A DNA stretch of 64,000 nt from NCBI RefSeq assembly GCF_001652915.1, contig NZ_BBQI01000076.1, positions 1-64,000 of the forward strand, in the 5' to 3' direction. The stretch comes from Cupriavidus sp. D384. GTDB taxonomy: Bacteria; Pseudomonadota; Gammaproteobacteria; Burkholderiales; Burkholderiaceae. The position numbers were made by a program, and so were the translations under genes. Each line of letters starts with the position of its first letter. The first letter of the stretch is position 1. This document shows positions 18,150 through 26,934 of this stretch, one piece after another. Below the pieces are notes generated by a model that made no database searches, was not told where the DNA came from, and saw only the letters and a list, made by a program, of their open reading frames with translations.

Positions 18150-19820
18150 ATGACGAACGGCGCCGATTATAAAGCGCACAGAGTGGTGTTACCGTGGCGG
18201 GTATCGAAATTTCAACCGGCGATCGAGCCGGATATGCCAATGAAAGTATCGTCGTTCCAGGGTGATATGCCCTTCGCAATGCGCCTCGCTCAAGGAATGC
18301 CGGCGCATAAAGTCAGCATGGATGAAGCGTACCGGTCTATCAGGAACCGCCTCGCTCGCTATAGCGCGGCTTCGATTCTGGATGCGGCGTTGCATATGCT
18401 ATGGAATCCTCCTGCAGACCGGCTGGAGGAACTGCGAAGTGCCCCGTGGTTGACCATGTTGATCGTCAAATGGGCGCTCCAGGACAAGGCCGTCAGGCTG
18501 CAAGCCGGCGCCGCGATGACGATAGCCGAGATGAACGAGATTCGGCAGAAGTTGTGGGATATGCCGGAACATGTGCGGGAACCTCATCCAAAAAACGTCT
18601 TTCTTATGCTCCGCAGCCTGATGCATCCGCAGGTTGAGTTCCAGCGAAAGGAAACCCGAAACTACATGCGCTGGGCCGCACTGTATGCGCGCCTGACGAA
18701 GAACTGTGCTGACCGCCAGCAGTTCCGAGCCGCCTTCGGAATGGAGCCGGACGAATTCCTCGTGCTTTCGTTCGCTCTGTACGCAGCCGTGCTGAACAGG
18801 AAGGTCCCGCTAAATCGTGACTGGATGATACCTATGCGCACGACGTACGGCGACAAGGTAGACAGGATCTTCGATGTGTTCGCCCGCGACATGGTGAACC
18901 TGCGTGAAGAGCTGCAGAAGGACCCAGCACAACGTATCCGCGGAAAGAACGAACTTTACGAATTCCCATACTTGAAACGCTTTCCGTTGCTCCAGCTTCC
19001 TAGCGGATTATTTCATTGCTGGCATAGGCAGGTGTTCGCACGCGGGATCGAGGAGATCGTCCACCTGAGGCTCTCCGATCTCTTCGATTCGAAATACACC
19101 GCGTCATTCAGTCGGGTCTTCGAGAGTTACGTCACCGAGCTCGCGGGGGAATCGGGGTTGAGTTTAATGAACGAGGCCGAGTACAAGCGCCTCGTTGGTC
19201 CCCAAATGCCGTCAGTCGAAGTCATATTCGACGGCGATGATGATTGCAATATCTTCGTCGAGGCGAAGCTGAGCAAATTCGAAGACGATAGCATCGTGGA
19301 GGACAGCCCAGTATGGGCGCATAGAAAGATGCGACGAGTGCGTGACGCGCTTGAGCAAGGATGGAAGGTGGGGAAGGTAGTTCGCGAGAGCGAGGCTCTG
19401 GCGACCCGGTTCGCAAAGCGAGAAGATTTCCTTCTAATCGTCACCAGCCGCGAACTCTTCATCGGCGGTGGACAAGCACTGCAACGCCTGATACCGGAAG
19501 AATACAGAGGCTATCCAGATCCCGCCGCCGAGCACAGGCTGCCACTTTCGAACGTCTTCGTGATGGGAATTGAAGAATTCGAGCGGCTGGTAGGTGCGGT
19601 GCGCAAAGGCCAGGTCAATCTGCCGCGGCTCTTGCGCGAGGCTGCGATGGCCAATGATGACGGTGCAACCTCGCGTATATTCTTCAGCGACTTCTTCCAG
19701 AGTCAGGTCGGCCCTACGGGATGGACGAGCCCCCGGCTGATCAAGGAAGCCCACGAAAGGGTAGACGCGCTGATTGCACATGCGATGAACCTGCCGTCGG
19801 CTGAAGGTGCGCCGACCTGA
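18150..19820 (+). CDS. Putative PD-(D/E)XK nuclease-like protein
   Basis: A 556-residue protein from the ATG at 18150, which follows CGGAGA at a good distance; a longer frame from 17973 runs into the neighbour's promoter. Residues 1-300 are helical and unplaced. From about 320 a restriction-endonuclease-like core appears: Glu325 in SRVFESYVTELAGE, an acidic strand VEVIFDGDDD at about 356-365, then IFVEAKLSKF with Glu371-Ala-Lys373. This is the E...D...ExK layout of the PD-(D/E)XK superfamily. No helicase or methylase is adjacent. With the divergent HEPN gene it may form a two-gene defence unit; that is inference. Confidence 0.6.
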   Translation: MTNGADYKAHRVVLPWRVSKFQPAIEPDMPMKVSSFQGDMPFAMRLAQGMPAHKVSMDEAYRSIRNRLARYSAASILDAALHMLWNPPADRLEELRSAPWLTMLIVKWALQDKAVRLQAGAAMTIAEMNEIRQKLWDMPEHVREPHPKNVFLMLRSLMHPQVEFQRKETRNYMRWAALYARLTKNCADRQQFRAAFGMEPDEFLVLSFALYAAVLNRKVPLNRDWMIPMRTTYGDKVDRIFDVFARDMVNLREELQKDPAQRIRGKNELYEFPYLKRFPLLQLPSGLFHCWHRQVFARGIEEIVHLRLSDLFDSKYTASFSRVFESYVTELAGESGLSLMNEAEYKRLVGPQMPSVEVIFDGDDDCNIFVEAKLSKFEDDSIVEDSPVWAHRKMRRVRDALEQGWKVGKVVRESEALATRFAKREDFLLIVTSRELFIGGGQALQRLIPEEYRGYPDPAAEHRLPLSNVFVMGIEEFERLVGAVRKGQVNLPRLLREAAMANDDGATSRIFFSDFFQSQVGPTGWTSPRLIKEAHERVDALIAHAMNLPSAEGAPT

Positions 19821-20162
19821 CGGATTCCGCGAATCCGGTGGGTGCGGCGCTGCGGACCATGTCCGGTCCAAGATTATCGCGGTCGATGACGGAGTAAGAT
19901 GCCGCGCCATCAAGGCGATGACGCAGCGGCGGAGTAGAGTCTTTTGAGTCCTGGCAGAAGACCTCGGGACAACGAGATGTTTGCCACGGACCCGGCCCGA
20001 AGAAGGTGCTCGTGCTACACCCATCGCGCTGTACCGGGATACTGAGGACGGGCGAGACCAGTCCGCCCGGTAGAATCGCATACCGTCACACGGACCGGTG
20101 CGGCCTGGCCATCCACCGTACTGTCCTACAGGTCGGCCGCCGCATCCAGAGCGTTCAACGGG
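19821..20162. other. Intergenic, no gene recognised
   Basis: I see no supported reading frame here. Several short open frames on both strands lack ribosome sites and recognisable content. Confidence 0.4.
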
Positions 20163-20654
20163 CTATCGAGAGGGACGAAAACGGGCAGTCAGCAAGTGAC
20201 TGATTTGACGGGGATATCTGGCGAGCGCCGCCCGGAAACCCGCGTGGAGGCTAGGCGTGGCGACCCCGGTAGAGTGCAGGGAAATCACAGGGACCCCAGT
20301 TAGCCGATCTTCAGCGCCGCCCGGCACCGACTCGTCTCGGCCGTGATCGCTGGTATCGGAAGATCCCATTTCCGTGCTTTGCTCAACGGTGATCGGCTCA
20401 TTGTTCCGTTGCTCGTCCCGCCCATAGGCATAACAACGTCCCCGCTCCGCGGCGTCGTCGGTGATGCCAAACTCCTTTTCAATGCCGGCGGAGCAACGCC
20501 CCGTCTTCTTATTAATTACCAGCGCGGTGATGATGGGTTCGCCAGCGGCACCACAGGCTTTACCCACAGCGCTCAGAGCGGCGTAGATTGTCCGGAAATT
20601 AAGGGCAAACCGTCCCATAATTTCGCCATAGAGTTGGGCGACAACCTGCCCCAC
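20163..20654 (-). CDS. Hypothetical protein, probably a gene fragment
   Basis: A 163-codon frame opened by GTG at 20654 immediately after an in-frame TAG. Its first 80 residues look like a genuine domain: QLYGEIMGRFALNFRTIYAA, LSAVGKACGAAGEPIITALV, then INKKTGRCSAGIEKEFGITD. The style (YGEI, aLs.vg, iTALVvnKkTGr.s.G.) is like the small winged-helix-type domain at the C-termini of some restriction proteins and alkyltransferase-like proteins, which I recall but cannot verify. The last 80 residues look degenerate (serine/arginine-rich). The stop just upstream and the missing N-terminus suggest a remnant. Confidence 0.4.
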   Translation of the reverse strand: MGQVVAQLYGEIMGRFALNFRTIYAALSAVGKACGAAGEPIITALVINKKTGRCSAGIEKEFGITDDAAERGRCYAYGRDEQRNNEPITVEQSTEMGSSDTSDHGRDESVPGGAEDRLTGVPVISLHSTGVATPSLHAGFRAALARYPRQISHLLTARFRPSR

Positions 20655-20868
20655 TAGTCATCCGCGACCAGTACAGGGCATTACTCGTTTATCTGCGTTG
20701 TCTGCGTCCTGTTTGCCGTGCGTACTTATTTAGGAGACATATACGACTAGGGGGATGTGTCATTATCGACTAGTGACCCGCGTCATAGATGTCCTGTGGG
20801 GTACTATTCTATTTCGTCTGCAACCCGCGTAGATTGGGGCCATGGCGAAGGAATAACAAGGATACCGC

Positions 20869-21420
20869 ATGACGACCGCAACAACAAAAGGGAGCGCGAT
20901 GGCGACCAAGACGAACGCTTCCGTGCGGCCCACGAAGACAATCAAACCCGCGTCGGCTAAGCCCACGAAGGCTCAGCAAGCGTCGGATGCGAAATGGGGC
21001 CGCGACGTGATGAAGCATGGCTTTTGCATTGTACCTTCCGTGCTGCTGCGAGCCCAACAGCGTTTAGGCTTGAATCCAACGCAATTGGCTGTGCTGATGC
21101 AACTCGCTGACTACTGGTGGGACGCTGCGCGCAAGCCTTACCCCAGCAAGGACGCGCTCCATGACCGCCTCGGCCTTAGCGCGCGGCAAATCCAGCGTTA
21201 CATCGCCGAGCTCGAGCAGGCGGGTCTGGTCAAACGGGTGGAACGCGTGGCGTCGAACGGCGGCAAGCTCAGCAATGAGTATGACTTGTCAGGCCTGGTG
21301 CAGCGGCTGAAGAAGCTCGCTCCCGAGTTCGAAGAAGCGAAGGAAGCGAGTAAGGCCGTCATCCGCAAAGGCGGAGTCTCTCGGACAAAGGCAGCGAAGG
21401 CCGGAACGACACACACCTAA
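20869..21420 (+). CDS. Winged-helix DNA-binding protein
   Basis: A 183-residue basic protein. The ATG at 20869 follows AAGGA. After a lysine/threonine-rich tail of about 45 residues, residues 50-145 form a winged helix: RLGLNPTQLAVLMQLADYWW, PSKDALHDRLGLSARQIQRY, IAELEQAGLVKRVERV, then GKLSNEYDLSGLVQRLKKL. This is like the HTH_36 group found in plasmid and phage replication-associated or regulatory proteins. A second basic tail closes the protein. It is 16 bases upstream of the next gene and probably co-transcribed with it. Confidence 0.7.
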   Translation: MTTATTKGSAMATKTNASVRPTKTIKPASAKPTKAQQASDAKWGRDVMKHGFCIVPSVLLRAQQRLGLNPTQLAVLMQLADYWWDAARKPYPSKDALHDRLGLSARQIQRYIAELEQAGLVKRVERVASNGGKLSNEYDLSGLVQRLKKLAPEFEEAKEASKAVIRKGGVSRTKAAKAGTTHT

Positions 21421-21436
21421 CAAGAAGAGCAACACT

Positions 21437-22042
21437 ATGGAGTGGAGAAATCCGGCCCGCTGGGAAAAGTGGGAAACCCGAACTATCCAGGGCAAAGCAT
21501 ACTCGTTCGCCCACCTTACGCAGTTCGACATGCGGTTGGAGCGCGAGGCCAAGGGTGAGATGGCGGCGTTCAACATTGGGATTCGTGTCGTTTTCGATTG
21601 CCATGTGGTCACCGAAAAGGACGACAGCAAAGGGCCGGCGGACGTCGAAGGTGACCCGGCGTACTGGGTGGACACCGGTGATTACTGCCGGCTCTTCCAT
21701 GCGGAGCGCTATGAGCTGTCGCAAAGCCTGCCAGATCTGATTCGCGGTCTGCCCGACGGCAAGACGAAGTGTTACGTCGCCAAGAATGCGAATTACATGG
21801 TGTGGCGGCCGATGGGCGCTGGCCTACAGGGACCGCACTACCAAGTGTTCTTCGATCTTTATCGCACTGACGACCCCACGCCACGTCTGGTGATGTATGT
21901 GCAGAGCGCCTACGTTAAGGACAACCCGCTGGCGGTGCAACGTGAGAATCAGAAGCCGTTTGCGACGGTGTGCGCCGAGTTGGCTGGTCTGATCAGGAAG
22001 GTGCTAAAGGGCCCGCGTAGCAAGGCCAAGAAACGACGCTAG
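21437..22042 (+). CDS. Hypothetical protein
   Basis: A 201-residue soluble protein (MEWRNPARWEKWETRTIQGK...). I recognise no domain. It has mixed alpha/beta character with aromatic stretches (YVAKNANYMVWRPMGAGLQG, YQVFFDLYRTDDPTPRLVMY) and a basic C-terminus. It follows the winged-helix gene by 16 bases with AAGAAG as ribosome site and is closed by a hairpin at 22048. Codon use matches real genes. Function unknown. Confidence 0.65.
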   Translation: MEWRNPARWEKWETRTIQGKAYSFAHLTQFDMRLEREAKGEMAAFNIGIRVVFDCHVVTEKDDSKGPADVEGDPAYWVDTGDYCRLFHAERYELSQSLPDLIRGLPDGKTKCYVAKNANYMVWRPMGAGLQGPHYQVFFDLYRTDDPTPRLVMYVQSAYVKDNPLAVQRENQKPFATVCAELAGLIRKVLKGPRSKAKKRR

Positions 22043-22047
22043 AAACA

Positions 22048-22073
22048 CAGAAGCCCGCGTGAGCGGGCTTCTG
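22048..22073 (+). terminator. Hairpin terminator
   Basis: An 11-bp perfect stem (CAGAAGCCCGC / GCGGGCTTCTG) with a four-base loop GTGA starts six bases after the stop of the gene at 21437. There is no T-run, so termination may be weak or rho-assisted. Confidence 0.6.
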
Positions 22074-22345
22074 GCACATCGGGACCGGTTCCTCTTATCA
22101 GCGATTGCTAGACCCTCTTGCGAAGGCGGGCGGCTCCTCGCACCGGCGTAGGGAGCCTCACTTGTTCAGTACTGCTTGAGTACGAATTCTAGCATCAACC
22201 GCGATTTGGAGTGCAATCAGTGGACGAAAAACCCGTACTGCACAATGCTTGTCGATACAAAATGCCTTATTAGGCGCTTTTTGTCGCCGTGTTCGAATTG
22301 GAGCCGAGCCCGGGGCCGGCCTAGGAGCAACGTTCGGCGCCAAAG

Positions 22346-22726
22346 TTATCGAACCGAAAATCCGCCATCGAACGGATTGGCGTAGTTTGGATCGGCCAGC
22401 AGCGCCGGGAATTCTGACATATCAGCGAAACGGGTCACTTGAATGCCCACGCGGGCCCGCCACTCGTCGAGCGCGCCAGAGTGGACCGCCAGCGCGACGT
22501 GATTCTTGTGCTTGCGCGATGGATAGCGAAAGCCCATCGGCGCGGCCTTGCCAGCATACCCAGCGAGTACCGCGAGCATATCGAGTGTCACAGCGGGTGG
22601 CGGGCACAAAAGGACGGAGGGGGTCCCGAGTTCGGCATGGTAGGCGCTCGATCGAGCCTCGAACGCGTAAGGGCAGACTTGGCTAACGGCCAGCCAAACC
22701 GGTGGGTTTTCTTTTTTCAAGCGCAC
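22346..22726 (-). CDS. Hypothetical protein
   Basis: A 126-residue frame with a GTG start (MRLKKENPPVWLAVSQV...). The middle (AVTLDMLAVLAGYAGKAAPM) and the C-terminus (SEFPALLADPNYANPFDGGF) look like real protein, but I recognise no family. No strong ribosome site precedes the GTG. It is convergent with the two-gene unit ending at 22042 and divergent from the gene at 22955. Confidence 0.45.
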   Translation of the reverse strand: MRLKKENPPVWLAVSQVCPYAFEARSSAYHAELGTPSVLLCPPPAVTLDMLAVLAGYAGKAAPMGFRYPSRKHKNHVALAVHSGALDEWRARVGIQVTRFADMSEFPALLADPNYANPFDGGFSVR

Positions 22727-22954
22727 CGGGTTTCACCATCCGTCAGGCGCGGCAATGCGGTTGACTTCCTTGAGGCGGGGGTTGTACAGTTCCATTCAAG
22801 GCGCCCGCCTCAGACATGGATGACTTAAAAAAGGCCCGTAGTTGGCAAAACTACGTGAAATGTTTTACCTCTGTATCACAGCGACTTGTTTTGTGAGTGC
22901 GGCAATCATCCATCGCTTAGTAGCGTCCCCGTAACCCGAAACTAGGAGCTTGTG

Positions 22955-23653
22955 ATGTCTGACATTTTTTCTACCCCCGCCTTCCTCAGCCAGAAAGCGC
23001 TCCGCGAGCGTGGTATTGAAGTCAAGAGGTCGTTGTTTCATGAGTTTTACGCCTCGTTCTTTGGCTACTACCATCACCGTGAGATGCTAGACGATCTCGA
23101 TGAGATCCAGTTCGCACTAACCCAGCGGCCGTTGGTCGTGCTGCAGAACCACGCGGCGTACCTGCGCATGGCCGACCGACTGAAGGATCAGGTCCGAGCT
23201 GATCAGTTGCAGCCGGTATTCGAGGTCGTCAAGGCCAACCTCTTGCAAGTCCTTCCGCCGACGACGTTCGATGATGAAGATCACCTCATCAAAACCTACC
23301 TCGCCGACCAAATCAAGCAGTGGCTATTTGACGATGCCAACGAGGAAGTCGTTGAGGCGCAAACGACGGTAGCCGCGTTCTGCGATGTGTTCGTTCCGGA
23401 CGATCTTGATTTTCCTGACATCAATCAGGAGCACAACGACGAATGGCGCGGGCATTTCATGGCCATGCTGTATCACGCGCTGCCGGACGGGAAACCCGCG
23501 TACCTGGAAGACCAGATCACTACCACGACCTACATCCGCGCGGAGAAGGTGGGACGGGTCATCCTTTCACGCGACCTCGAAATGAGGACGGTCGTTACCG
23601 CTTTTACCCCTCACGCCGCCATGGGTGGCATCCCGCTTTACCCGAAACCTTGA
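22955..23653 (+). CDS. Hypothetical protein
   Basis: A 232-residue acidic protein starting MSDIFSTPAFLSQKALRERG. The ATG at 22955 has AGGAG seven bases upstream. It is rich in charged and aromatic residues (FHEFYASFFGYYHHREMLDD, DEIQFALTQRPLVVLQNHAA). I recognise no domain, signal peptide or membrane segment. It looks like a genuine accessory gene; a small frame and another unknown gene follow on the same strand. Confidence 0.65.
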   Translation: MSDIFSTPAFLSQKALRERGIEVKRSLFHEFYASFFGYYHHREMLDDLDEIQFALTQRPLVVLQNHAAYLRMADRLKDQVRADQLQPVFEVVKANLLQVLPPTTFDDEDHLIKTYLADQIKQWLFDDANEEVVEAQTTVAAFCDVFVPDDLDFPDINQEHNDEWRGHFMAMLYHALPDGKPAYLEDQITTTTYIRAEKVGRVILSRDLEMRTVVTAFTPHAAMGGIPLYPKP

Positions 23654-23671
23654 TGCGCCGTTAGCCTATTG

Positions 23672-23782
23672 GTGAACGACACTTATTACCGAGGAAAGCC
23701 CTACCTGGTCCGAGCCAGGCAGGGCTGCGTGATTCGCAACTACGTGCCCGTAGAGTGCGCGATTGCGCTCGCCGCTCCCTAG
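23672..23782 (+). CDS. Possible small protein of 36 residues
   Basis: A GTG-initiated frame encodes VNDTYYRGKPYLVRARQGCV followed by IRNYVPVECAIALAAP. Composition is protein-like and it sits in line between two genes on the same strand, 18 bases after one and 23 before the other. No clear ribosome site is visible, and an imperfect hairpin (AGCCCT...AGGGCT) overlaps it, so it could instead be structured spacer RNA. Confidence 0.3.
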   Translation: MNDTYYRGKPYLVRARQGCVIRNYVPVECAIALAAP

Positions 23783-23805
23783 CACGCTCATATGGAGTCT
23801 TAATC

Positions 23806-24156
23806 ATGTCCATCACAGATCGTGGTGAAGCAATTGCTCAGGCGCTGGAAGATTGCGCCAACCAGAATGCCACCAACAATAGCGGCGAGTATGTCGGTGG
23901 CCGGTACGGCTTCATGTATGGCAGCGGAGGCTATCCGGTGCCGGTACGCCCCGGCGCCATCACACCCCTCCCGGGTCGTCTTTTTCCGGCCAGCCACCGC
24001 TCCAAGCGCGACAAAGCCTACGAGTGGTGGATTCCCCGCCAGGGCGGCGGCATCATCGCACCGCTCCGCGATGAAAACACAGGCGAGATCGCCGACTACC
24101 GCATCGAGACCACGGGTAACAACGGTGTCTGGGTCACCGAGAGCGTGACGGGCTGA
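23806..24156 (+). CDS. Hypothetical protein
   Basis: A 116-residue protein starting MSITDRGEAIAQALEDCANQ, with GGAG eight bases before the ATG at 23806. The middle is rich in glycine, tyrosine and proline (YVGGRYGFMYGSGGYPVPVR), then YEWWIPRQGGGIIAPLRDEN and a strand-rich end. No family recognised. It is the last intact gene before the IS remnant and the large minus-strand block. Confidence 0.6.
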   Translation: MSITDRGEAIAQALEDCANQNATNNSGEYVGGRYGFMYGSGGYPVPVRPGAITPLPGRLFPASHRSKRDKAYEWWIPRQGGGIIAPLRDENTGEIADYRIETTGNNGVWVTESVTG

Positions 24157-24463
24157 ACCGCCGTCGCCTAGCGGCCCGGTGGCGGATATCTTTTATTATC
24201 TTGCCGAAACAGGGCATCGCACGAGTTCGCGGGCGCGCCACCCGGGCCTAGGGCGCTCAGCGCCGTGGAATGGATCACGGACGGACGCATTCAGCAGTTC
24301 AGTTGGCGAGACGACGACTCGGCTGGAATTGCGGCACTTCAGCTCTTCTTCGTTCTCTGCCATTTCGTGAGCGAGCGCCTTGTGCGGTCGATGCATGTCG
24401 CGCCAAGGCGGGCTCAGACGAGCCCACAGCAGGACGCGATCCAGCCGAACTACGCCTTCGTGG
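24157..24463. other. No intact gene
   Basis: Open frames here continue from the transposase remnant at 24464-24718 but no longer resemble transposase. It is probably debris left between the accessory genes and the defence block. Confidence 0.4.
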
Positions 24464-24718
24464 CTAATGCCTTGCAAAGACTCGGGTCCGAAATGCAGGC
24501 CCCAACCGATCCCTTGCATCCCACTGTTGGAGGAAATAGATGCGCAGCATCTGCTCCAGACCGATCGCGGCCGTCCACGTTTGCCCAGGGGGTAGTACGG
24601 TTCGACCGCCGCAATCAGGCAGGACCACGGCACAAAACTCTCCATCTCCGTCAGGAAGCGCTCGCGTCGCGTGTATTTCCTTAACGAGTTCTGTTCTCTC
24701 AAGAATGGGGGTTTCCAC
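24464..24718 (-). pseudogene. IS5-family transposase fragment
   Basis: Two minus-strand frames together give the conserved N-terminus of an IS5-type transposase. One frame carries YTRRERFLTEMESFVPWSCL followed by IAAVEPYYPLGKRGRP. The other continues with GLEQMLRIYFLQQW, which normally follows directly in one frame, so there is a frameshift near 24560. The rest of the protein, including the DDE catalytic core, is missing. It marks an old insertion at the distal end of the defence block. Confidence 0.75.
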
Positions 24719-24740
24719 TTAACGCAGGGCGGCGGTTCAA

Positions 24741-26930
24741 CTAGTTGCCAACGGCCAGTCTCGCGAGCTTCTCCAGCACGCTCATTTTCGAGTTGTCTCC
24801 CCCAACCAGCACGCCGTTTGTCATCGTGTGCAGGTAGATGTTCACGAGGGATTCTTGCAACAATCCTTCCGAAATATTCTCGCCGGATTCCTCGTACACC
24901 ATAACGTCACGCATCCCGGAGAACGCATCGCCAGCTCCGTTGATGCCACCGGCCGGTGGAACGAATACCCGTACAAATCCCCCTCGATCCTCAAGCGCCA
25001 TCTTGACGCCAACGCGTTCTTGCGAGGGGGCATAACCCGCCTTATGCATCGACATGTAGTAAGGGAGCAGATTGAAGCGCCGGTCTTTGGAGTAGTATTT
25101 GCCGCCGCGTCCCGACTGCTTGCCTTGAGCAATATGGTCTGACTGCTCAGCCAGGGCAGCTTCAATATTCGAATACGCGTCGTTCAGGATGATGCGGGGC
25201 ACAATCTCTCCAGCCCACGCCGTGAGTCGGCGTCCAGTCGCCTGGTCGATCACCCAAAACTGGTTATCCCGAATGGGTTTTCTGTTGTCGGGTTGCAGGA
25301 ACGGGTAGAGAGAGACCATGTCAATGACCGAATCGTCAGCCGCAGACCAAGGCGATCGCCGCACGCTCTGGACCATAATACCCCGCTCATCCAGCTTGAC
25401 CTGCACCTCTGAAACGAGTTGTTTGATCTCTCGTCCACTCATCCGGATCTGGCGTGTAGCAAGCAGTGTCAATGATGAAGGCAGAAATTCCCGTGGCATA
25501 TCGGGAACTGGCACAGGCTTGAGCGCACGAAGGCATTCTTTCAAGGACAGCTCAACGAGGCATCGCTTGAGAGCCTCCTGCAATGGTCGATCTTCCGGCC
25601 GCGCTTTCCCAGGCATCATCGAAGCCAGGCCCAGCGGCGAGCAGTTAATACCCTGCATGGAAATCGAAAAATCGGGAGCGTCCATCAAATGCCGGAACTT
25701 GTGCATGGTGTACGCGTCTGCGACTATGTCGCCGCGCGACAGGCCAGCGTACGCCTCCTTCCACGACACAGTCTGCCAGTTTTCAGCATCCCCGACCTTC
25801 GCGACCCGAACGCTACCGTTCTCATCATCGCCGGGGCCATTAAGGAAGAGATAGTTGACATCCGACGTCAGTCGCTCCGGTACAAGCGACGAAGCCTGGA
25901 AAACCGGTGGCTGAAAATGGACCTTTTTGTTGCCGGCTACGTGGTAGCCATTCGAAAAGAACTCAGGCCACGCTTGAAGCGGTTTTAGCGCCTCGACATC
26001 CATCGGATCCTGCGTAGCGTTCACGACCTCGATCGGCTGGAGAAGACTCGCGAGGGGTGCAAGCGGAATGTAGCCTCCATCGACGTAGTGGCTTGCGACA
26101 AACGTATCCTGGACAACTGAAATCTCGGCTTTCGCAAATAGGTCTAAGGCAAACTCATGAAGGACGTTCAGGTAGTACAGTCTGCATTGCCTGACTTTAG
26201 TCGTGTGCAGGCTGACTCCCACCAACGGATACTGACGCGCGTCCAGCTCAATGAAGTCCTCAGAAACAATGCGAGTAACGGGGAGAAGATGCCCATGGCC
26301 AACTGCCGCGAGCTCGCTGGCTGATGCAGCAGCAGCGTCAGCCGACTTGCTCTTTCGCGCAAAGACCTTCGACGTTACATCGCATAGCAGGTGTCCATGC
26401 TTGACGTTGATGTTGAACTCTGCCTCAGCTAGATGAAACCGTCTCTTTCCAGCTTCGCTTGCCGCCCCAAGGTATACACTTGGCCCAAAGCCTCCGGTAA
26501 CAAACGTTTCCTGATCGTCGAATGCAGCTGCCTCGATGAGATGCCGCTTGAGCATGAGTTCAATGAAAACGTCTGGAGCATCGCGAACAGCGTTCAGCAT
26601 TGAGCCTTCTGTGAGGCTCGGTCTCGGACCGATGTACCAAGCATCCCTGGAACTCTGCCGGAACGTCAGCTTTCTCGCCGCAACAGCGTCCAGTCCAAGC
26701 CTGTTTGCAATTTCGGCCCGGACGAGCTTCGCGCGCTCCTTGAATCCACGCGGAGTCGTGCTGCCGTCACCCTTGAGCCGAGATAGTTCCACCTGAATTG
26801 GCACGACGAACCCACCAGCCTTCGCCTGCCATCGAGCCAGTCGTTCGGCAACCTCGGCCACTGGCATCGAGAAGCGAATGGAGTTGAGTCTCGCGACTGC
26901 GGCAGAGTCATCAAGTTGTCGAATTGGCAT
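24741..26930 (-). CDS. Large unknown protein, last gene of the defence block
   Basis: A 729-residue protein from the ATG at 26930, four bases after the stop of the helicase-nuclease gene, so almost certainly translated with it. I recognise no domain with confidence. Visible features: an N-terminal strand-rich region (ETFVTGGFGPSVYLGAASEA, AEFNINVKHGHLLCDVTSKV), a middle with SDVNYLFLNGPGDDENGS, and a C-terminal region with RGGKYYSKDRRFNLLPYYMS and DRGGFVRVFVPPAGGINGAG. No Walker motif, membrane segment or obvious nuclease triad stands out. Its place after a helicase-nuclease recalls pPIWI-RE modules, in which a PIWI-like protein accompanies a helicase and a nuclease, but I cannot see the diagnostic residues, so this is only a hypothesis. 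Confidence 0.8.
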   Translation of the reverse strand: MPIRQLDDSAAVARLNSIRFSMPVAEVAERLARWQAKAGGFVVPIQVELSRLKGDGSTTPRGFKERAKLVRAEIANRLGLDAVAARKLTFRQSSRDAWYIGPRPSLTEGSMLNAVRDAPDVFIELMLKRHLIEAAAFDDQETFVTGGFGPSVYLGAASEAGKRRFHLAEAEFNINVKHGHLLCDVTSKVFARKSKSADAAAASASELAAVGHGHLLPVTRIVSEDFIELDARQYPLVGVSLHTTKVRQCRLYYLNVLHEFALDLFAKAEISVVQDTFVASHYVDGGYIPLAPLASLLQPIEVVNATQDPMDVEALKPLQAWPEFFSNGYHVAGNKKVHFQPPVFQASSLVPERLTSDVNYLFLNGPGDDENGSVRVAKVGDAENWQTVSWKEAYAGLSRGDIVADAYTMHKFRHLMDAPDFSISMQGINCSPLGLASMMPGKARPEDRPLQEALKRCLVELSLKECLRALKPVPVPDMPREFLPSSLTLLATRQIRMSGREIKQLVSEVQVKLDERGIMVQSVRRSPWSAADDSVIDMVSLYPFLQPDNRKPIRDNQFWVIDQATGRRLTAWAGEIVPRIILNDAYSNIEAALAEQSDHIAQGKQSGRGGKYYSKDRRFNLLPYYMSMHKAGYAPSQERVGVKMALEDRGGFVRVFVPPAGGINGAGDAFSGMRDVMVYEESGENISEGLLQESLVNIYLHTMTNGVLVGGDNSKMSVLEKLARLAVGN

Positions 26931-26934
26931 GACT

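Noticed and set aside
22837..22855. Hairpin CGTAGTT/AACTACG with a T-run on the minus-strand side
   Set aside because: No minus-strand gene lies upstream that it could terminate. It is recorded but not called as a terminator.
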